The notes: generated from the sequence alone by a model not told the origin. 64,000 bases of DNA from Neonectria sp. B-13 (GCA_002682825.1 NOKP01000025.1:191746-255745), one strand, 5' to 3'; shown: positions 23,896 through 38,999, counted from the first letter of the stretch. Numbers and translations: made by a program.

Positions 23896-24205
23896 GTGTT
23901 TGATGAAATGGAGTGTCGTGAGTTAGTCTAAGTAGCTGGAGGCGTGAGAACTCCCAATCCCGTCTTGTTGAAGTGTACTGACGAGACCAACTGCCTTGGT
24001 TGTGATATACTACGAACCTTTCAAGGTAATTGACCCTTTATGGTATACCGTCCTGGATTCTGGCAGCCAAGAAAACATTGACGAAAGCCTTGTAAACATT
24101 TTGTGACATATCTAATCTATTGAAGCGGATCGAAGTTGGTATTGTTGGATATCAAGAAACTCCTCAGATGCACCGACAGGCCATCGTCCATAGTCCATAG
24201 TCCTT
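23896..24205. other. Intergenic, tRNA upstream flank to 3' end of the Zn2Cys6 gene
   Basis: About 310 bp, nothing recognised. Confidence 0.5.
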
Positions 24206-25476
24206 CTAAAGACTCCCTCCTCGGCTCGCAAACCACCCCTCTGCCTCATCAATCCCCATCAACGACGTGATGAATATCTTGCCGTACGAATCCACGTCGT
24301 CCGCCATCGCCTCCGTCAACATCTCGTTGAAGACTGCATTCGTCACCACAAAGTGCTTCCGATTCTTCCACGCCTCCGCAAACGCCATCGGTGACCGTGC
24401 TCCCCACAGATACGCCGACACCGTCCACGAGTGGCACAACCCCAGCTTCCCGTCGCAGTGCAGCCCCCTCTGGTGCGTCATGATGCGGTACGCTTGCAGG
24501 AAGAAGAAGGCCAGCAGAAGCGTGCGCCGGATCGACTCTTGCAGGATCCAGTCCAGCCAGAACGTCTTGGTCGGCGCGGTGGGGAATAGGGACAGCTCCG
24601 TTGACGCTGGGTCAAAGTCGAATTTGGCGTGTGCGAAGAGGGCGATGGCCGAGGTCTCGACGGCGCAGAGGTCACGCTCTGCGCATGCCCGAGCACCGAT
24701 ATCGCCATCGAAGAGACGGATGATCTCGTAAAGAAGAAGCGATTGGGTGTGCGCGATACAATCCCTAGGCGTGTTGGGGGCCGGGGAACAGAGCAGGTCG
24801 TTGACGTGGGATTCAATGGACCGAAAAATGATGGGCGCATTCACGCGGTTCTTCGCCAGGTACAGTGCACAACAGGCGTGGGCATCTACCGCGACTGTCA
24901 GCTGAAGCTATCCATAAGGGAAACGAGCTGCGTGCCTTGGATAGAGCGAGGCATCCCATCCTTGTATAGAAGCGGATGGCACCAAGGCGTCTGATTCTCC
25001 AGAACCATCATAGAGGGTGCTTTCCGGATCTCATCTATCGACCACTGCAGCCGGTTTGCAATAATCTCTGGGTACGGGTCTAGCCCCTTCGTGGACGGGG
25101 CAGCCAGCGTCGAGGGACGCAGAAGCCCGAAGGCATCTTCATCAACCGGCAGCCCAAAGGGCGTCAAGTCCCCGAAGCTCGCATCGATAGTCGCCGCAGC
25201 CGAGTCGAAATCCTCGTTGCTCCCGCCAAGCTGCCTCCCCGTCGACGGCGACATGCACGTCGCATCCTCAATCAAACCTGGCATCGGATCTGCGGGTGAC
25301 TTCGCGGGCTGCTGGTCGCGAGAGCTCCGGGTTGGATACAAGCAGGGAAACCGTCGCTGAGAGCATCGCAGACACGCCGGGAGGGCCATGTCGCAGCGCC
25401 GCTTAGCCTTGATGCAGGCGGCGCAGGACTTCCGCCGCGGAGGCGGATTTCGCCGTTCCCGAGCTGTAAGCGACAT
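24206..25476 (-). CDS. Zn2Cys6 fungal transcription factor
   Basis: Nuclear DNA-binding regulator of the Gal4 class. Two exons: 24936-25476 and 24206-24885, giving 406 aa. The zinc cluster is perfect: C18-x2-C21-x6-C28-x6-C35-x2-C38-x6-C45, with the basic stretch KAKRRC. The rest resembles short fungal C6 factors with a C-terminal region of the kind ending in EGW (PWCHPLLYKDGMP, then ACCALYLAKNRVNAPIIFRSIESHVNDLL). The two frames can be joined only by removing 24886-24935, which starts with GC and ends with TAG. This places DAHACCALYLAK directly after MPRSIQ, as family members would predict. The start at 25476 is the first Met before the finger; an open frame extends further upstream but looks non-coding. 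It is transcribed divergently from an NmrA-like gene. Target genes are unknown. Confidence 0.85.
24886..24935 (-). other. GC-AG intron in the Zn2Cys6 gene
   Basis: A 50-bp intron with donor CAAG|GCACGC, a GCTGAC branch-like element and acceptor GGTAG. No GT donor at a workable position restores the frame across this interval. GC-AG introns are a known minority class, usually with a donor exon ending in AG as here. Confidence 0.7.
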
Positions 25477-25933
25477 GCTGTGAAGTGGACGCGGAGATGT
25501 GACGTCCCCTGCAGATTCGCGTCTGTAAGAGAAGGAATGCGATGGCGGAAATCCGATGGAGTGAGCGTGATGAGGATGCACGAAGTTAAGTACGAAGGGG
25601 AAGGAGGAGTGGCATTGCGCCGTAATTGTGGGCCCTGGGCGGAGTTCCGCCCGGTGGACTGCCGATTCCCCGGACAACAATATCCCGGCCTGGCGGAGCG
25701 GCGGAGGTCCGTCGACGGATCTCCACTCGCTGACAATCAGGCAGGCACCGTTCACTAGACGTATTGAAGCTGTCTTAAGACTGCATGCAACCTTGAGCTA
25801 TCTATATAAGCAACCTCGTCAATCATCAAAGTCACAAGAATGCCATTACACATCCAATCAACCATTACACTTACAACAACCTACAACTACTACACACCTT
25901 CAACTCCACCGTAACACCACAAAGTACACAAAA
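25477..25933. promoter_or_regulatory. Bidirectional promoter between Zn2Cys6 factor and NmrA-like gene
   Basis: The 457 bp hold the control region for both genes. Several CGG/CCG triplets typical of Zn2Cys6 sites cluster at 25640-25720, including a perfect palindrome TCCGTCGACGGA (25708-25719) and a CCCCGGAC...TCCCGGCC arrangement just before it. A TATA box (TATATAA, 25803-25809) lies about 125 bp upstream of the NmrA ATG. Binding by the adjacent factor is inferred. Confidence 0.55.
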
Positions 25934-26860
25934 ATGTCCTCCACTAAAGCCTTCGTCTGCGGTGCGACCGGCACCCAAGGCGGTGCCATTGCTCGCCAGC
26001 TCCGCGCCAAGAACATCCCAGTCAACGCCATTGCCCGCGACCCAACCTCCGCCCAAGCCAGAGCCCTCGAAAGCCTGGGCGTGAAGCTCTGGCACGGCGA
26101 CTACGACAACAAAGAGGCCCTCGCAGCCGCCACGGCCGGCTGCACCACCATATTCATCAACCTGATGCCCGACCTCCAAGACCTCAGCACCGAGGTGGGA
26201 TGGGCCAAAAACATCCTCGAAGCCGGCAAGACCGCCGGCGCCAAGCACGTCATTTACTCGAGCGGCTTCGGCGCCAACCAGACCGAGAAGATCAAGTTCC
26301 TGGACCAGCAGGGCTTCGTGGCCATGGTCCTGCGCTCCAAGCACGCCATCGAGCTCGAGGTGAAGGCCGCGGGCTACGAGCACTGGACGATCCTCCGCCC
26401 CGGCAACTTCATGGCCAACTACCTGCCGCCGCTCGTGCGAATGTACGACGGGCTGGTCGAGAAGGGCGTGTGGATTACCGCCATGAAAGCCGACACGGTG
26501 TTGCCCATGGTCGACACGGAAACCATCGGACGCTTCGGCGTGGCGGCGATTCTGGAGCCTGAGCGGTTCAGCGGCAAGGACGTCACCTTTGCGGATCACT
26601 TGATGGGTGTAGATGAGGTCATCGCGGAGCTTTCGGCGGCCACTGGACGGGATTTGAAGGCCGTGTATCTGACGGATCAGGAGATCGAGGATCAGAAGGG
26701 AAGCAATATATTCATTGGGGGCCAGCTGGCCATGCGGGACATGTCCCAGTTTGTGAACATTGACGAGGTCAAGGAGTGGGGGATTCCGCTGAGCACATTC
26801 AAAACGTTCCTGGAGAGAGAAAAGGAGCGGGTGAATGAGACTTACAACAAGACCGCCTGA
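25934..26860 (+). CDS. NmrA-like family NAD(P)-binding protein
   Basis: Atypical short-chain dehydrogenase/reductase fold of the NmrA/HSCARG class. Some members are redox sensors or transcriptional co-regulators, others are reductases. Single exon, 308 aa. The Rossmann dinucleotide motif is GATGTQGG at residues 10-17, followed by an NAIARDP segment, and the central HVIYSSGFGAN and WTILRPGNFMANYLPP segments are typical of the family. The ATG at 25934 follows an A-rich context and lies 125 bp after a TATA box. Codon bias in the first two thirds is strongly C-ending, and less so at the 3' end. Placement back to back with a Zn2Cys6 factor suggests linked regulation. Confidence 0.9.
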   Translation: MSSTKAFVCGATGTQGGAIARQLRAKNIPVNAIARDPTSAQARALESLGVKLWHGDYDNKEALAAATAGCTTIFINLMPDLQDLSTEVGWAKNILEAGKTAGAKHVIYSSGFGANQTEKIKFLDQQGFVAMVLRSKHAIELEVKAAGYEHWTILRPGNFMANYLPPLVRMYDGLVEKGVWITAMKADTVLPMVDTETIGRFGVAAILEPERFSGKDVTFADHLMGVDEVIAELSAATGRDLKAVYLTDQEIEDQKGSNIFIGGQLAMRDMSQFVNIDEVKEWGIPLSTFKTFLEREKERVNETYNKTA

Positions 26861-27407
26861 GGTCATTATTTGCGCATGTGGGACGAAAAATACGCCGAGG
26901 GCATGAAGACGATGGCTTTATAGTATTACTTTGAAGCGGCTTTCAACACCCTATTTCGATATTTTAGTAAAAAAGCTTCCAAACTTTTGTCAAACCACAG
27001 ATTGTGATCATAGTCGAACGTCGACGCAGCTGTCTGTGAACGTTGTGTAGTATTGTGTCCTCTAGGAAGCTATAGCCTGAGGTAACGTTGAATATCAACA
27101 GCTGAATAGTTACTACATACATATAAACCCATCGGGTATATATATGAATCATTTTCCGGTCCTTTCAAATGGACTTTATGTCCGAGTATAATCTCAACCC
27201 CACGATAATATGTATGTTCGTGTTGAAAAAAGAAATCAATGATCAAACCGACCATAATTCGATTGCGCCGCCTCCGTTGAACGCCGCCCAAAAGATGCAG
27301 CACCAGCGCCCATGTTGTCCCATAGCAATGTGCGATACCCATAAGCTTTCATAAGATTCCAAACATAGTCGGAAGTTGGTTGTTTTGTTTCCAATTGACG
27401 CCGCCGG
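26861..27407. other. Convergent 3' regions, NmrA-like and GH76
   Basis: About 550 bp, AT-rich around 26930-27240, fitting two 3' UTRs. No gene seen. Confidence 0.5.
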
Positions 27408-29799
27408 CTACTTTGTCGGAGCCGTTGTTTCCATAGACGTTTCCTTTTCCTTTTGTGTAGGATCCGTCTCTTTGAAATGAGTGTGATCCTCGATAGAATC
27501 GGTTTTCTCGATCGTGGGCTCGACGAACGCTTCTGGAGGAGCCTCGTTCTCCTTGTCCTTTCCTTCCACAGGGAGGTTGGTTTCCGTAGGCCGATGATCA
27601 TCCTCTATTTTTTGGTTGGTCTCCTCCAAGGTGCTGTTTTCTGTGGCATTGATGCCATCTACAGGTTGGTGTTTCTCCTCAGTAAGCTCGCTGGTGGCTG
27701 TCGAGTCATAAATAATCTCTGCAGAGTGTCTCCTTCCCCCGATAGGAGGTATACTTTCGGAAGTTTGGCTGTGTCTCTCTGTCGAGCTAAGGTCCGCTGG
27801 AGAGTAGTCTGACACTTTGTGAGAGTTTGCGAGATCTGACCGGGACTGGCGTCCAGAAACAGGGTATATGCCGTCTGGATCAAACAGGGTACTCCCCCTC
27901 ATAGAGCGGTTGTGCGGCCATCCGATGGGCATGCTAGACACTCGGCGATGCTGGCCCGGCTCCTGGTTGCGAACGTTTCTGATCATAACAGGGGGAAGAA
28001 CAGCCGCTTCCCTATCCCCACTGTCCCGAGAACTGCCTTCTCTGCTCGAATAAGCTCCTGCGGCAGCCTTTTCTCTGACTACGTTTGAGTCCTTCCGATG
28101 CAGAGCTGCAGCGGCAGCACCGCCAACGTAGGCAGCGACGGTGGCGTAGACCGAGGCTGAAAACCCGCGGAATTGTTCGATGGCGCTCTTGTCCGACGAC
28201 TCATCGACAATTACCCAACCAAGGCCAGATATGAACACGCCAACGATGAGGGCGGTAAGGATAGCAGCACCTGCCCTGTCGCCCGCGGTAATCTTCTTCC
28301 AGTGGCGGTCTGGCTCCGTTCGGCCAATATCTTCAGAACCCGCGCCCGCATCGCCCTTGCTCGTACCTCCATTGTCGGCTGTCAAGGGAGCACCTCGTTC
28401 CTGGACGATGCAGGAGAGTGTAACCTCCAAGGAGGACATTTGTTGACCCACGCCGGTCGTATTATCGTATTTATCCTTGTTCCAAATCATGCCGCACATG
28501 TGCCCGTTGTCGCCACCGACACACTGTTTCGCAGCAGCGACAGCGGATGTCTTCAATAGTGGTATGATCGTTTCGGCGGTGTGAGGGGCCCACTGAGTGG
28601 TCACGGCCAGCCAGCGACTTAGATAGGCCTTGAAGGACTGTTGATCGACATTGCAGAGATGGACGGGTTCACAAGCGACCTCAGTCATGATGTTCTTATC
28701 CGGGCCTGTGAAGAAAACCTTGATGCCTTCAATCAAGTTGTCGAGACGCTCTTTCCAAACCTCGCTCTCGGTGTAGTTGTACATGGCGGCGGCGCCGAGG
28801 ATGAAACCGCCAGCGTTGTATGAGAATTGGTAAGGAACGATGTTGGTGCATCCGGTTTCGATGTGGGCGCCGTCGTAAACAGCCCAGTTCTTCTTGTTGA
28901 TGAACTCAACGCTCTCCATCCAGTCCCACGTCTTGTCAGACCAGTCGGCGTAGGTCTGATTGCCGGTAAAGAGGGCGAGGCGAGCGCCGAGGGCGAAGAA
29001 GCAAGCTTGGGAAATGGAGTTTTTGTAGTTGTAGCCGTTGTTCCACTGGAAGATCTGCCATCGCAAGCCGCCACCACAGTGTTCGGTGTCCCATCGGGCA
29101 GCCTGGGTATTGAAAACGGCCTGGGCCAGGGCGAGCCATTGCGGTTCGTCCTCTGCGGGGTGGGGGAAGTTGTATTCGGCGGCGGACATGACGGCGAGAC
29201 CCCAAAAGCCTTGATCATCGTTTCCTTCGGTTCTGGTCTGGTTAATGGGCATGTAGTCGTCATGTTCGCCGACCTGAAAAAGCAGGGCTTCTTTTGTGAC
29301 ATTGACATATGTATCGTCGCGGGTGTAGTGCCAATATTCTGGGACAACAAGTTAGCATCCATGCTGTCATGACAGCTCAGCCCGATGCCCCGGGCTGCAA
29401 GAGTTCGTAGACATACCAATTAACGAACCCAACATTGCGCCAGCCTCCCACCCTGGCGAACGGTTAGAAGCGACCCAAAAGGGGACAGTCACGGAAAGGA
29501 GGCGAGAAAGAACATACAGTAGTACGGATCGGGGAGCAGACCGGGAGTTTGGCCCGGCTCGTCGCCTTTGTAGAAGGACATTAGGTCTGCAACCATCGTT
29601 TTTGCGACTTTCTTGACCGATTCTGGGTGGCAAAGCAACATTAGCATGAATTAGTGCCAGCGATAACTATAGGTTGTTACGAACCAGTCGAGTTGGGATC
29701 CAATTCGAAGGCGGTGGCAGAGCTGCTCAGGGCGAGCAGCAAGGCGACGATGAGCCCACCGAAGCCGAGCCTCGGCTGCGATCCCGAAGTTGGGAGCAT
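27408..29799 (-). CDS. GH76 alpha-1,6-mannanase (Dfg5/Dcw1 family) with transmembrane tail
   Basis: Cell-wall glycosidase/transglycosidase thought to process GPI-protein glycans for cross-linking to the wall. Four exons: 29685-29799, 29518-29622, 29417-29452 (36 nt) and 27408-29338, giving 728 aa. A signal peptide (GGLIVALLLALSSSATAF) opens the protein. The frame then runs ESVKKVAKTM, YYWWEAGAMLGSLIEYWHYT and TEGNDDQGFWGLAVMSAAEY, with the GH76 catalytic Asp pair at about D126-D127. The domain continues through CGGGLRWQIFQWNNGYNYKN and CGMIWN. Unlike yeast Dfg5/Dcw1, it does not end in a GPI signal. A transmembrane helix (AILTALIVGVFISGLGWVIV) and a second hydrophobic Ala-rich stretch are followed by a cytosolic tail of about 250 residues rich in Ser, Glu and Thr. 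All junctions restore frame. Confidence 0.92.
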
Positions 29800-32700
29800 G
29801 GCGATGGTTGTGCCTGGGCGGCGATGTGCTCAGCGACGGCGAGGAGTATTGGGCGACATGGGGAGGAACGAGCCAGCGAGGAGGCGGCGAGATGGTAGGT
29901 AAGCAGAAGGGGCAGCGGAGCGGGAGCGGGAGCGGGAGCGAAAGCGGAAGAGGCGGATTTGAAGAGACCGTGGGCGAATAGTCGATTAGGCGAAGCGAGC
30001 GGAGGGGATGAAGGAGAGAGGAAGAGGAGAGGGGAGAAGATGAACCAGGAGCCAAGAGGCGTGGAGAAAAGATATCAGGGTCTTCGTATAGTCCGACGAT
30101 GGGAGAGGATACGAAGGGTACGAAGGGAGAGGAAGTCAGGGTAGGTGAGTGTGGGCGGAATTGGGTCTGGCTCGTCGTGTTGTTGAGCCTCGTCTATCCT
30201 CATCTCACGCCGTCCAACAGACGAAGGCGACAGGCCAAAGTAAAAAGCTAGGCACTTCTTACTTTTTAGTAGGCTGCGGGCCATCCGTCATCCGTCATCC
30301 GCCATCTACCATCCAGGCCGTTTATTACGAGCCTACGAAACATCGACGACGCACTGCAGCTGCAGCTGGTGACTGGCCCCCGTTTGGACGCGGTTATGCC
30401 GTGCCAGAGTGTGTGCGCCTTGTGCCTGTGCCTGCCCGGTGCCTGAATAAGGTACCGGCCGACCACGGAAGTACCTGTTATTGTTGCTTTGAAGTGCAGC
30501 CGGCGAGTTTCCAAGCAATCATGACGCCAATCGTGGAGCTTGTCTGACAGGGCCTGGCATTGAACGGGTTCAAGTTGGCATACCAAAGTCCAGGTAAGCA
30601 GCACCAAAAAAAAACGATGACGACCCAGTTATTGCCAGCGCAATTTGACAGAATGGGCAGCAGTGAGCCAAACCATCATTCCCGCCAGGCCTTGGCTCCC
30701 GGGGATGAAAACAAATACGAGGAGCTCCTTTAAAAGATCCGGCGGCCGATACGGGCCAGAGGGCTGCGTGTGCCTAGACGGGACAAGCTTAATGTGCGAG
30801 TAGACTAATGTGCTAACTGGACATAGCTAGCCCGCCGGCCTACTTTGGTGCCCCATGTCGAAAGAGGCACGAGAGGGTGCTTCTTTGTACAAAGTGACCA
30901 GCCGAGACAAGGGAGGGAAACAACAAACACAACATACGAATCACGTACGAATACAGGCGGACATACGAGTGCAGCACGTAGTCTACCCAACAGACTTGAA
31001 GCCGCGGGAGCGAGGGCCCGCCTCCGTATAGACGTATCCATCCGCTCTGGGAGCTGACATGGGCTGACTTCCGTAGCCGCCAAAAGCACCCATGCGAAAT
31101 TTGCAGCCCAGGCGTGTCCATGCTCTAGCTGAGCTCGCTGTGACGTAGGGGCGGCGATTCGTAGGCCTCGCTGTTTGCCCGCCCGCCCTGACTTGTGCTG
31201 GCCGTCTTCTGCTCTCGGCGCCGAGTCGCGTGGAACGTGGATACCCTGATCCACCTTGTTGGGCCTATCTAAGACAGGACGGGCGTTCGCATCTCTGAGA
31301 CCGTCCGTCTGGTACAAGGCATTCGATTCGTGAATCCAGGTACCAACCGCAGAGCATGATCCTCTGTTTCTGGTCTGGGCAAATATACTGGCATTCCGCG
31401 TCGAGACAAGGCCCCAGGAAAGAAGATTACGAAGAAAGAAAGCAAGAAAGAAAGAAAAAGAAGAAAAAGGGTTCTGCAAGCGTGCAGACAAGCGAGGTCG
31501 GCTTGCAGCTTGCATGGCACAAAATCACAGTCAGCACTCGGTCCCAAAAGTCGTTGTGGTGCGAAGCGACATCCAACATCCCAGTCGACTTTTAACTCAG
31601 AGTGCCAGCGGTGCGCGGGGGAATCCGGGTTTAGCCTGTTTGGGCGGAGCATCCGTCTCGGCCACCGGATGCCCGGCCGAGCATGGTTGCAACCGGCGTT
31701 ATGGCTCACCTTCGTACGAAGCTTGTATTCGTATCACTCGCAACGGCGGGCTGTTACTTCAAGTTGCCATTTTGAACGGACGACTTATAATCATCGTAAT
31801 CGCTGTCGCCCTCGTCGTCCTCAACTTCATCGCCGTCCAACTCAGCGTCCTTGCCACGTCTCTTCCGAAAACATACAGGTAAGCGAGATGCATACTGCGT
31901 CTTTTGTCGTATCTGCCGCGCCTGCGTGTCTCTGCCTCAAACCCTCCCCTTGCGCCAAATTCGCGAGAAACATGACACGGCAGCCCGTTCCTGGCTTGCG
32001 CGATCCAACATGTCACGAAAGCATAAACACGCCCGCCACGTCCACTGAGCTCATGATAGAAGTAAAATGCGGTGATAAGTGCACATGCTTTCGACTCCTC
32101 AGAAGCGCCGCCAATCACTTTGGTCGTCTTAACCACCATCACTACTCTAATTATGGCTTACTCGTAATCAACCTGCACTTCGTACAGGACGATCCGAGAA
32201 CCCAGTTGCTTAGTACTTTGTACTCCCCATTCCGTGCCTAGTACGTGTTGACAGTTCTTTTGCACAGGTAAGTCGGTACCGAGCACTACTACTTCATAGA
32301 GGCATTGCGTATCACTGTGGGTGAGTGCAGCACCTCTGCGGCACAGTACCAATGCGGGGAGGGGAAAATGACCGCATGACTGGTCGGGTGGGCTGTAAAT
32401 GGATTGATCGTTTTAAGAAAGGCGTCTGACGATGCAGTTCAATCGCTCAAGTGCGAATAGGCCGCCTTCGGTCAATGCAAAACTCCCCGACAAACCGGCG
32501 AACTATTAATGTACTTTCTACCGCTACTAAGGTCTCCCCTGTATCCCGTCCTCGTTCCTGTCCAAGATCAAAGCACCTGCAGGTAATAGGTGTTACTGAA
32601 AGGCTGAACCTTACGTAAGATGATGACTTCACCAGCCGCATTTGCACGAGCCACACTTTGCGTCATGGTTCCTGCGATAAGTCACGTGGTGTCATCTCGC

Positions 32701-33414
32701 CAGCCACCGCGCCAAGGAAAACCAAGCCACCCATGACATTTTCTAATTGGGCTGGTTATGGAGGCTGGTGGAGGCTGGGGAGCTGTAGCTACCACGTAAC
32801 TGGGCTAGCCTCAGCGCATTCCAGCCTTTCCAGGACCCGGGTAAATACCTGAGGCATCACCTGAGGCACAGTCGGCGTCACCAGCCTCGCATTTCGGGGA
32901 CCATCAGACACCGTCGAACAGCTGCCATGTCGCATCAATGAGAACATAATTCCCAGTCGAAGCAAATTCGGCTCCCTGGCTTCGGTGGTGACACAGACGG
33001 TCGACACTGTGTTCGTAATCAATCAACAATAAACCTAAAAACCAGAAGGCTTTGCCGTAGCACAGTGGTCCCTTGTTATCCATAGTATTTGCAGTGCTCT
33101 TCCATTACTTTAGGTAGCCGTCAAAGGTCAGCAAGGGCCCCCGTCCCGCTACCTCCGTGCCTCGTCACCCCGTGCAGCGCCTCACTGCCAGCCCACCTTC
33201 GTCCCTTTGACCTGCTTGTTTCGCCTGGGCCAGCGCAACGTCTCACAAACAACTTCCCACCTTCATCCCCCAGAATCGCTCCTCCAACCTCCACCTCTCG
33301 CAAACCACATCGACACAACCAGCGCACCGTCCATCGTTCATCTATCGACTGCTTTTTGCTTTTGGCCGCGCCGACCGTCTTTCTCCCCCCGATCTCCCCA
33401 ACACAACTGCCAAA
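29800..33414. other. Gene-free interval upstream of GH76 and SNC1
   Basis: About 3.6 kb between divergent genes. Open frames here (for example at 30805-31515 and 31510-32241) lack family motifs and coding bias. There is a purine-rich (GGGAGC)n-like tract at 29910-29960, an A/G-rich tract at 31425-31475, and a C/T-rich leader from about 33130 to 33414. No RNA gene was recognised. Confidence 0.55.
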
Positions 33415-34289
33415 ATGCCCGAGCAGGACGCCCCCTATGACCCTTATATCCCCAGCGGCCAGGCTGGTGGTCAGCAACAACAGCAGGGCGGCGGTAACGC
33501 GAGGACGCAGGCGCTGCAGGCTGTAAGTCGACGATCCTTTTTTTTGTTGGCGCGCTGCGCGAGCGATGGAGATTGTTGTGGATTGCAAGACCCGGCCGAC
33601 GATGACGATACGTTGCCACTTGGCCATCACCCAACGTCAGCGGACGAGACGAAAATGACGGTATCCTCGCCTCGAAACCGATGGCTGTCCCTTGGCGAAG
33701 CGACGCAAATTGACTCCTGGATTGAGCTTGTCATGGCCCAGCGATGCGCGGCTATTTTTTGCGACAGCTCAATCAGAGAGGAGCTCAATCAGCGAAGCGC
33801 TGAGTTATGCAACTGCCGTCATCTTTCAATCTCACGACAAGCTGTCTCGTGACGAGCGTCGCTCAGTCGCCCCTTTTATCGACTCGGTCGGACCGGACGT
33901 CTTGCAATCCATCCGCCTTTCCATCAAGCTTCGCGTGATAAGCTAGCTGCGACATGTGCTAACAGGATACTGATAGCAAATCGACGACACCGTTGGTGTG
34001 ATGCGCGACAACATCAACAAGGTCTCCCAGCGTGGCGAACGTCTTGATGCTCTCCAGGACAAGACGGACAACTTGGCCGTCTCCGCCCAGGGTTTTCGTC
34101 GTGGAGCCAACCGAGTCCGCAAGCAAATGTGGTGGAAGGATATGAAGATGCGGATGTGCCTGATTGTCGGCATCATCATTTTGCTCGTCATCATTATCGT
34201 TCCAGCCGGTACGTTACCTTGCCTGGATTGCACCCTCCGGATTACCATGCGAATACTGACGATGGATGATAGTGGTTGCTACTCGCTGA
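33415..34289 (+). CDS. SNC1: Synaptobrevin/VAMP-type v-SNARE
   Basis: R-SNARE of secretory and endocytic vesicles that pairs with plasma-membrane Q-SNAREs for exocytosis. Three exons: 33415-33522, 33977-34208 and 34273-34289, giving 118 aa, the size of yeast Snc1/2. A Pro/Gln/Gly-rich head is followed by the SNARE coil ([20 protein letters not shown]...[20 protein letters not shown]), with the zero-layer Arg in [17 protein letters not shown] then precedes a C-terminal anchor ([20 protein letters not shown]). The last exon encodes only VVATR and the stop. The first intron is 454 bp, far longer than the other introns here, and its three-part structure was deduced from frame. Confidence 0.93.
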
Positions 34290-37923
<3,634 letters not shown>

Positions 37924-37924
<1 letters not shown>

Positions 37925-38169
37925 TCAGGAACATTATGGATAAGCATGGCGTGGAGATTGGTGGCTTCGCCGTACGCAGCAGCGGCAAGCGAGCGATCAT
38001 TTGCGCCAGTATCGATAACCTAAACGAGGGTGCTGCCACTCATTACCTCCGTAAGCATTTCCCCGAGTCTTCCTTCGATGATTTTGGATGATGATAGCTA
38101 ACACCCATGATAGAGAACATCAACCTTGCCTTGGGCTATGCGGAGTTTGAGGGCATTCCTACCATGTAA
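37924..38169 (+). pseudogene. C-terminal remnant of the ARG5,6 reductase domain
   Basis: Directly after the stop at 37922-37924, in another frame, the sequence encodes VRNIMDKHGVEIGGFAVRSS...SIDNLNEGAATHYL. After a 63-bp intron with good GTAAGC/TAG borders (38051-38113) it continues as QNINLALGYAEFEGIPTM and a stop at 38167-38169. This is the C-terminus of N-acetyl-gamma-glutamyl-phosphate reductase. About 250-280 residues, including the NADP-binding loop and catalytic Cys, are missing between VGL and this remnant, and the two parts are out of frame by two. It has no start codon appropriate for independent function. Confidence 0.85.
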
Positions 38170-38999
38170 AGGGATGGGCGTCGACAGCAGAATTAGATTG
38201 GGGTTGTCTGCGGGAGTTCATTAGGATTGTTATCAGCTTAACCACGCCCGGGCCTAGGTTTGTCAGGGTCACTGTTGTATATAGATCGTCGTCAGCGAGC
38301 AGCACTTGTTTGCGATGATGGCGTGCATGGCTTTGATTTTTTGCTTGTTCATTCAGTTGTTGCGTGCATATTTTGTCTGTCTTTGCACGTACTTCGTATG
38401 TTGTGATACTTGTTTCCATTGTCGTTTCATTGGACGTCGCCATACGAGCCCTACATCGGAATGTCTCACAACTTGCATATGCAAGTGACACCGCCCTCTC
38501 ACCAAATGTAACCCAAACCCAACGAAGCGCCGAGACTTATGCCATATGAATGGTTGTTCTCAACCATCCATATAGGCAGGTGGAAGCAGCTTTGCTTATT
38601 TTGGGTGTTCAATGCCTAGTTACGCAAGTGGCGCTGCCGATGTGACGCATCTGGACAAGTACGTCTTCACATGCCCACGGGACAATCAGCGCCATTGCGG
38701 GGAGAAACCATGGGGTCGGACCTCAACCGAGGCCGTTCAGCACAGGGATTTGCTAAGTCGCTAGGCGATACGTATGATGGTTGATGAGGTGAGATGTAGA
38801 TCAATGGCTTGGAAGCTGAGCTTACGACAGCCAAGGGAACAAATAATGGGTGCTAGTGTGATGAAGGAGAATGAGTCGAGGAGCTTCAGCCGCCTTTGAG
38901 GTCGGTGGTGAAGGTTTAGGCTAGACCAGGTATATAAACCAATGCCATGGTGCGACAGAGGACGAAACAAATATCTGGCATCACCATTGAGACTGCTGA
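38170..38999. promoter_or_regulatory. Intergenic region with P450 promoter
   Basis: About 830 bp. A TATA box (TATATAA, 38931-38937) lies 63 bp before the P450 ATG and is followed by CCAATG. No other gene is supported. Confidence 0.5.

Noticed and set aside
25871..26866. 331-codon frame antisense to the NmrA-like gene
   Set aside because: Mirror of a strongly biased single-exon gene; the composition is an artefact of codon bias, and the Rossmann motif on the other strand is decisive.
30805..31515. 236-codon frame upstream of SNC1
   Set aside because: Mixed low-complexity residues, no motif, no codon bias, and overlapping open frames on the other strand.
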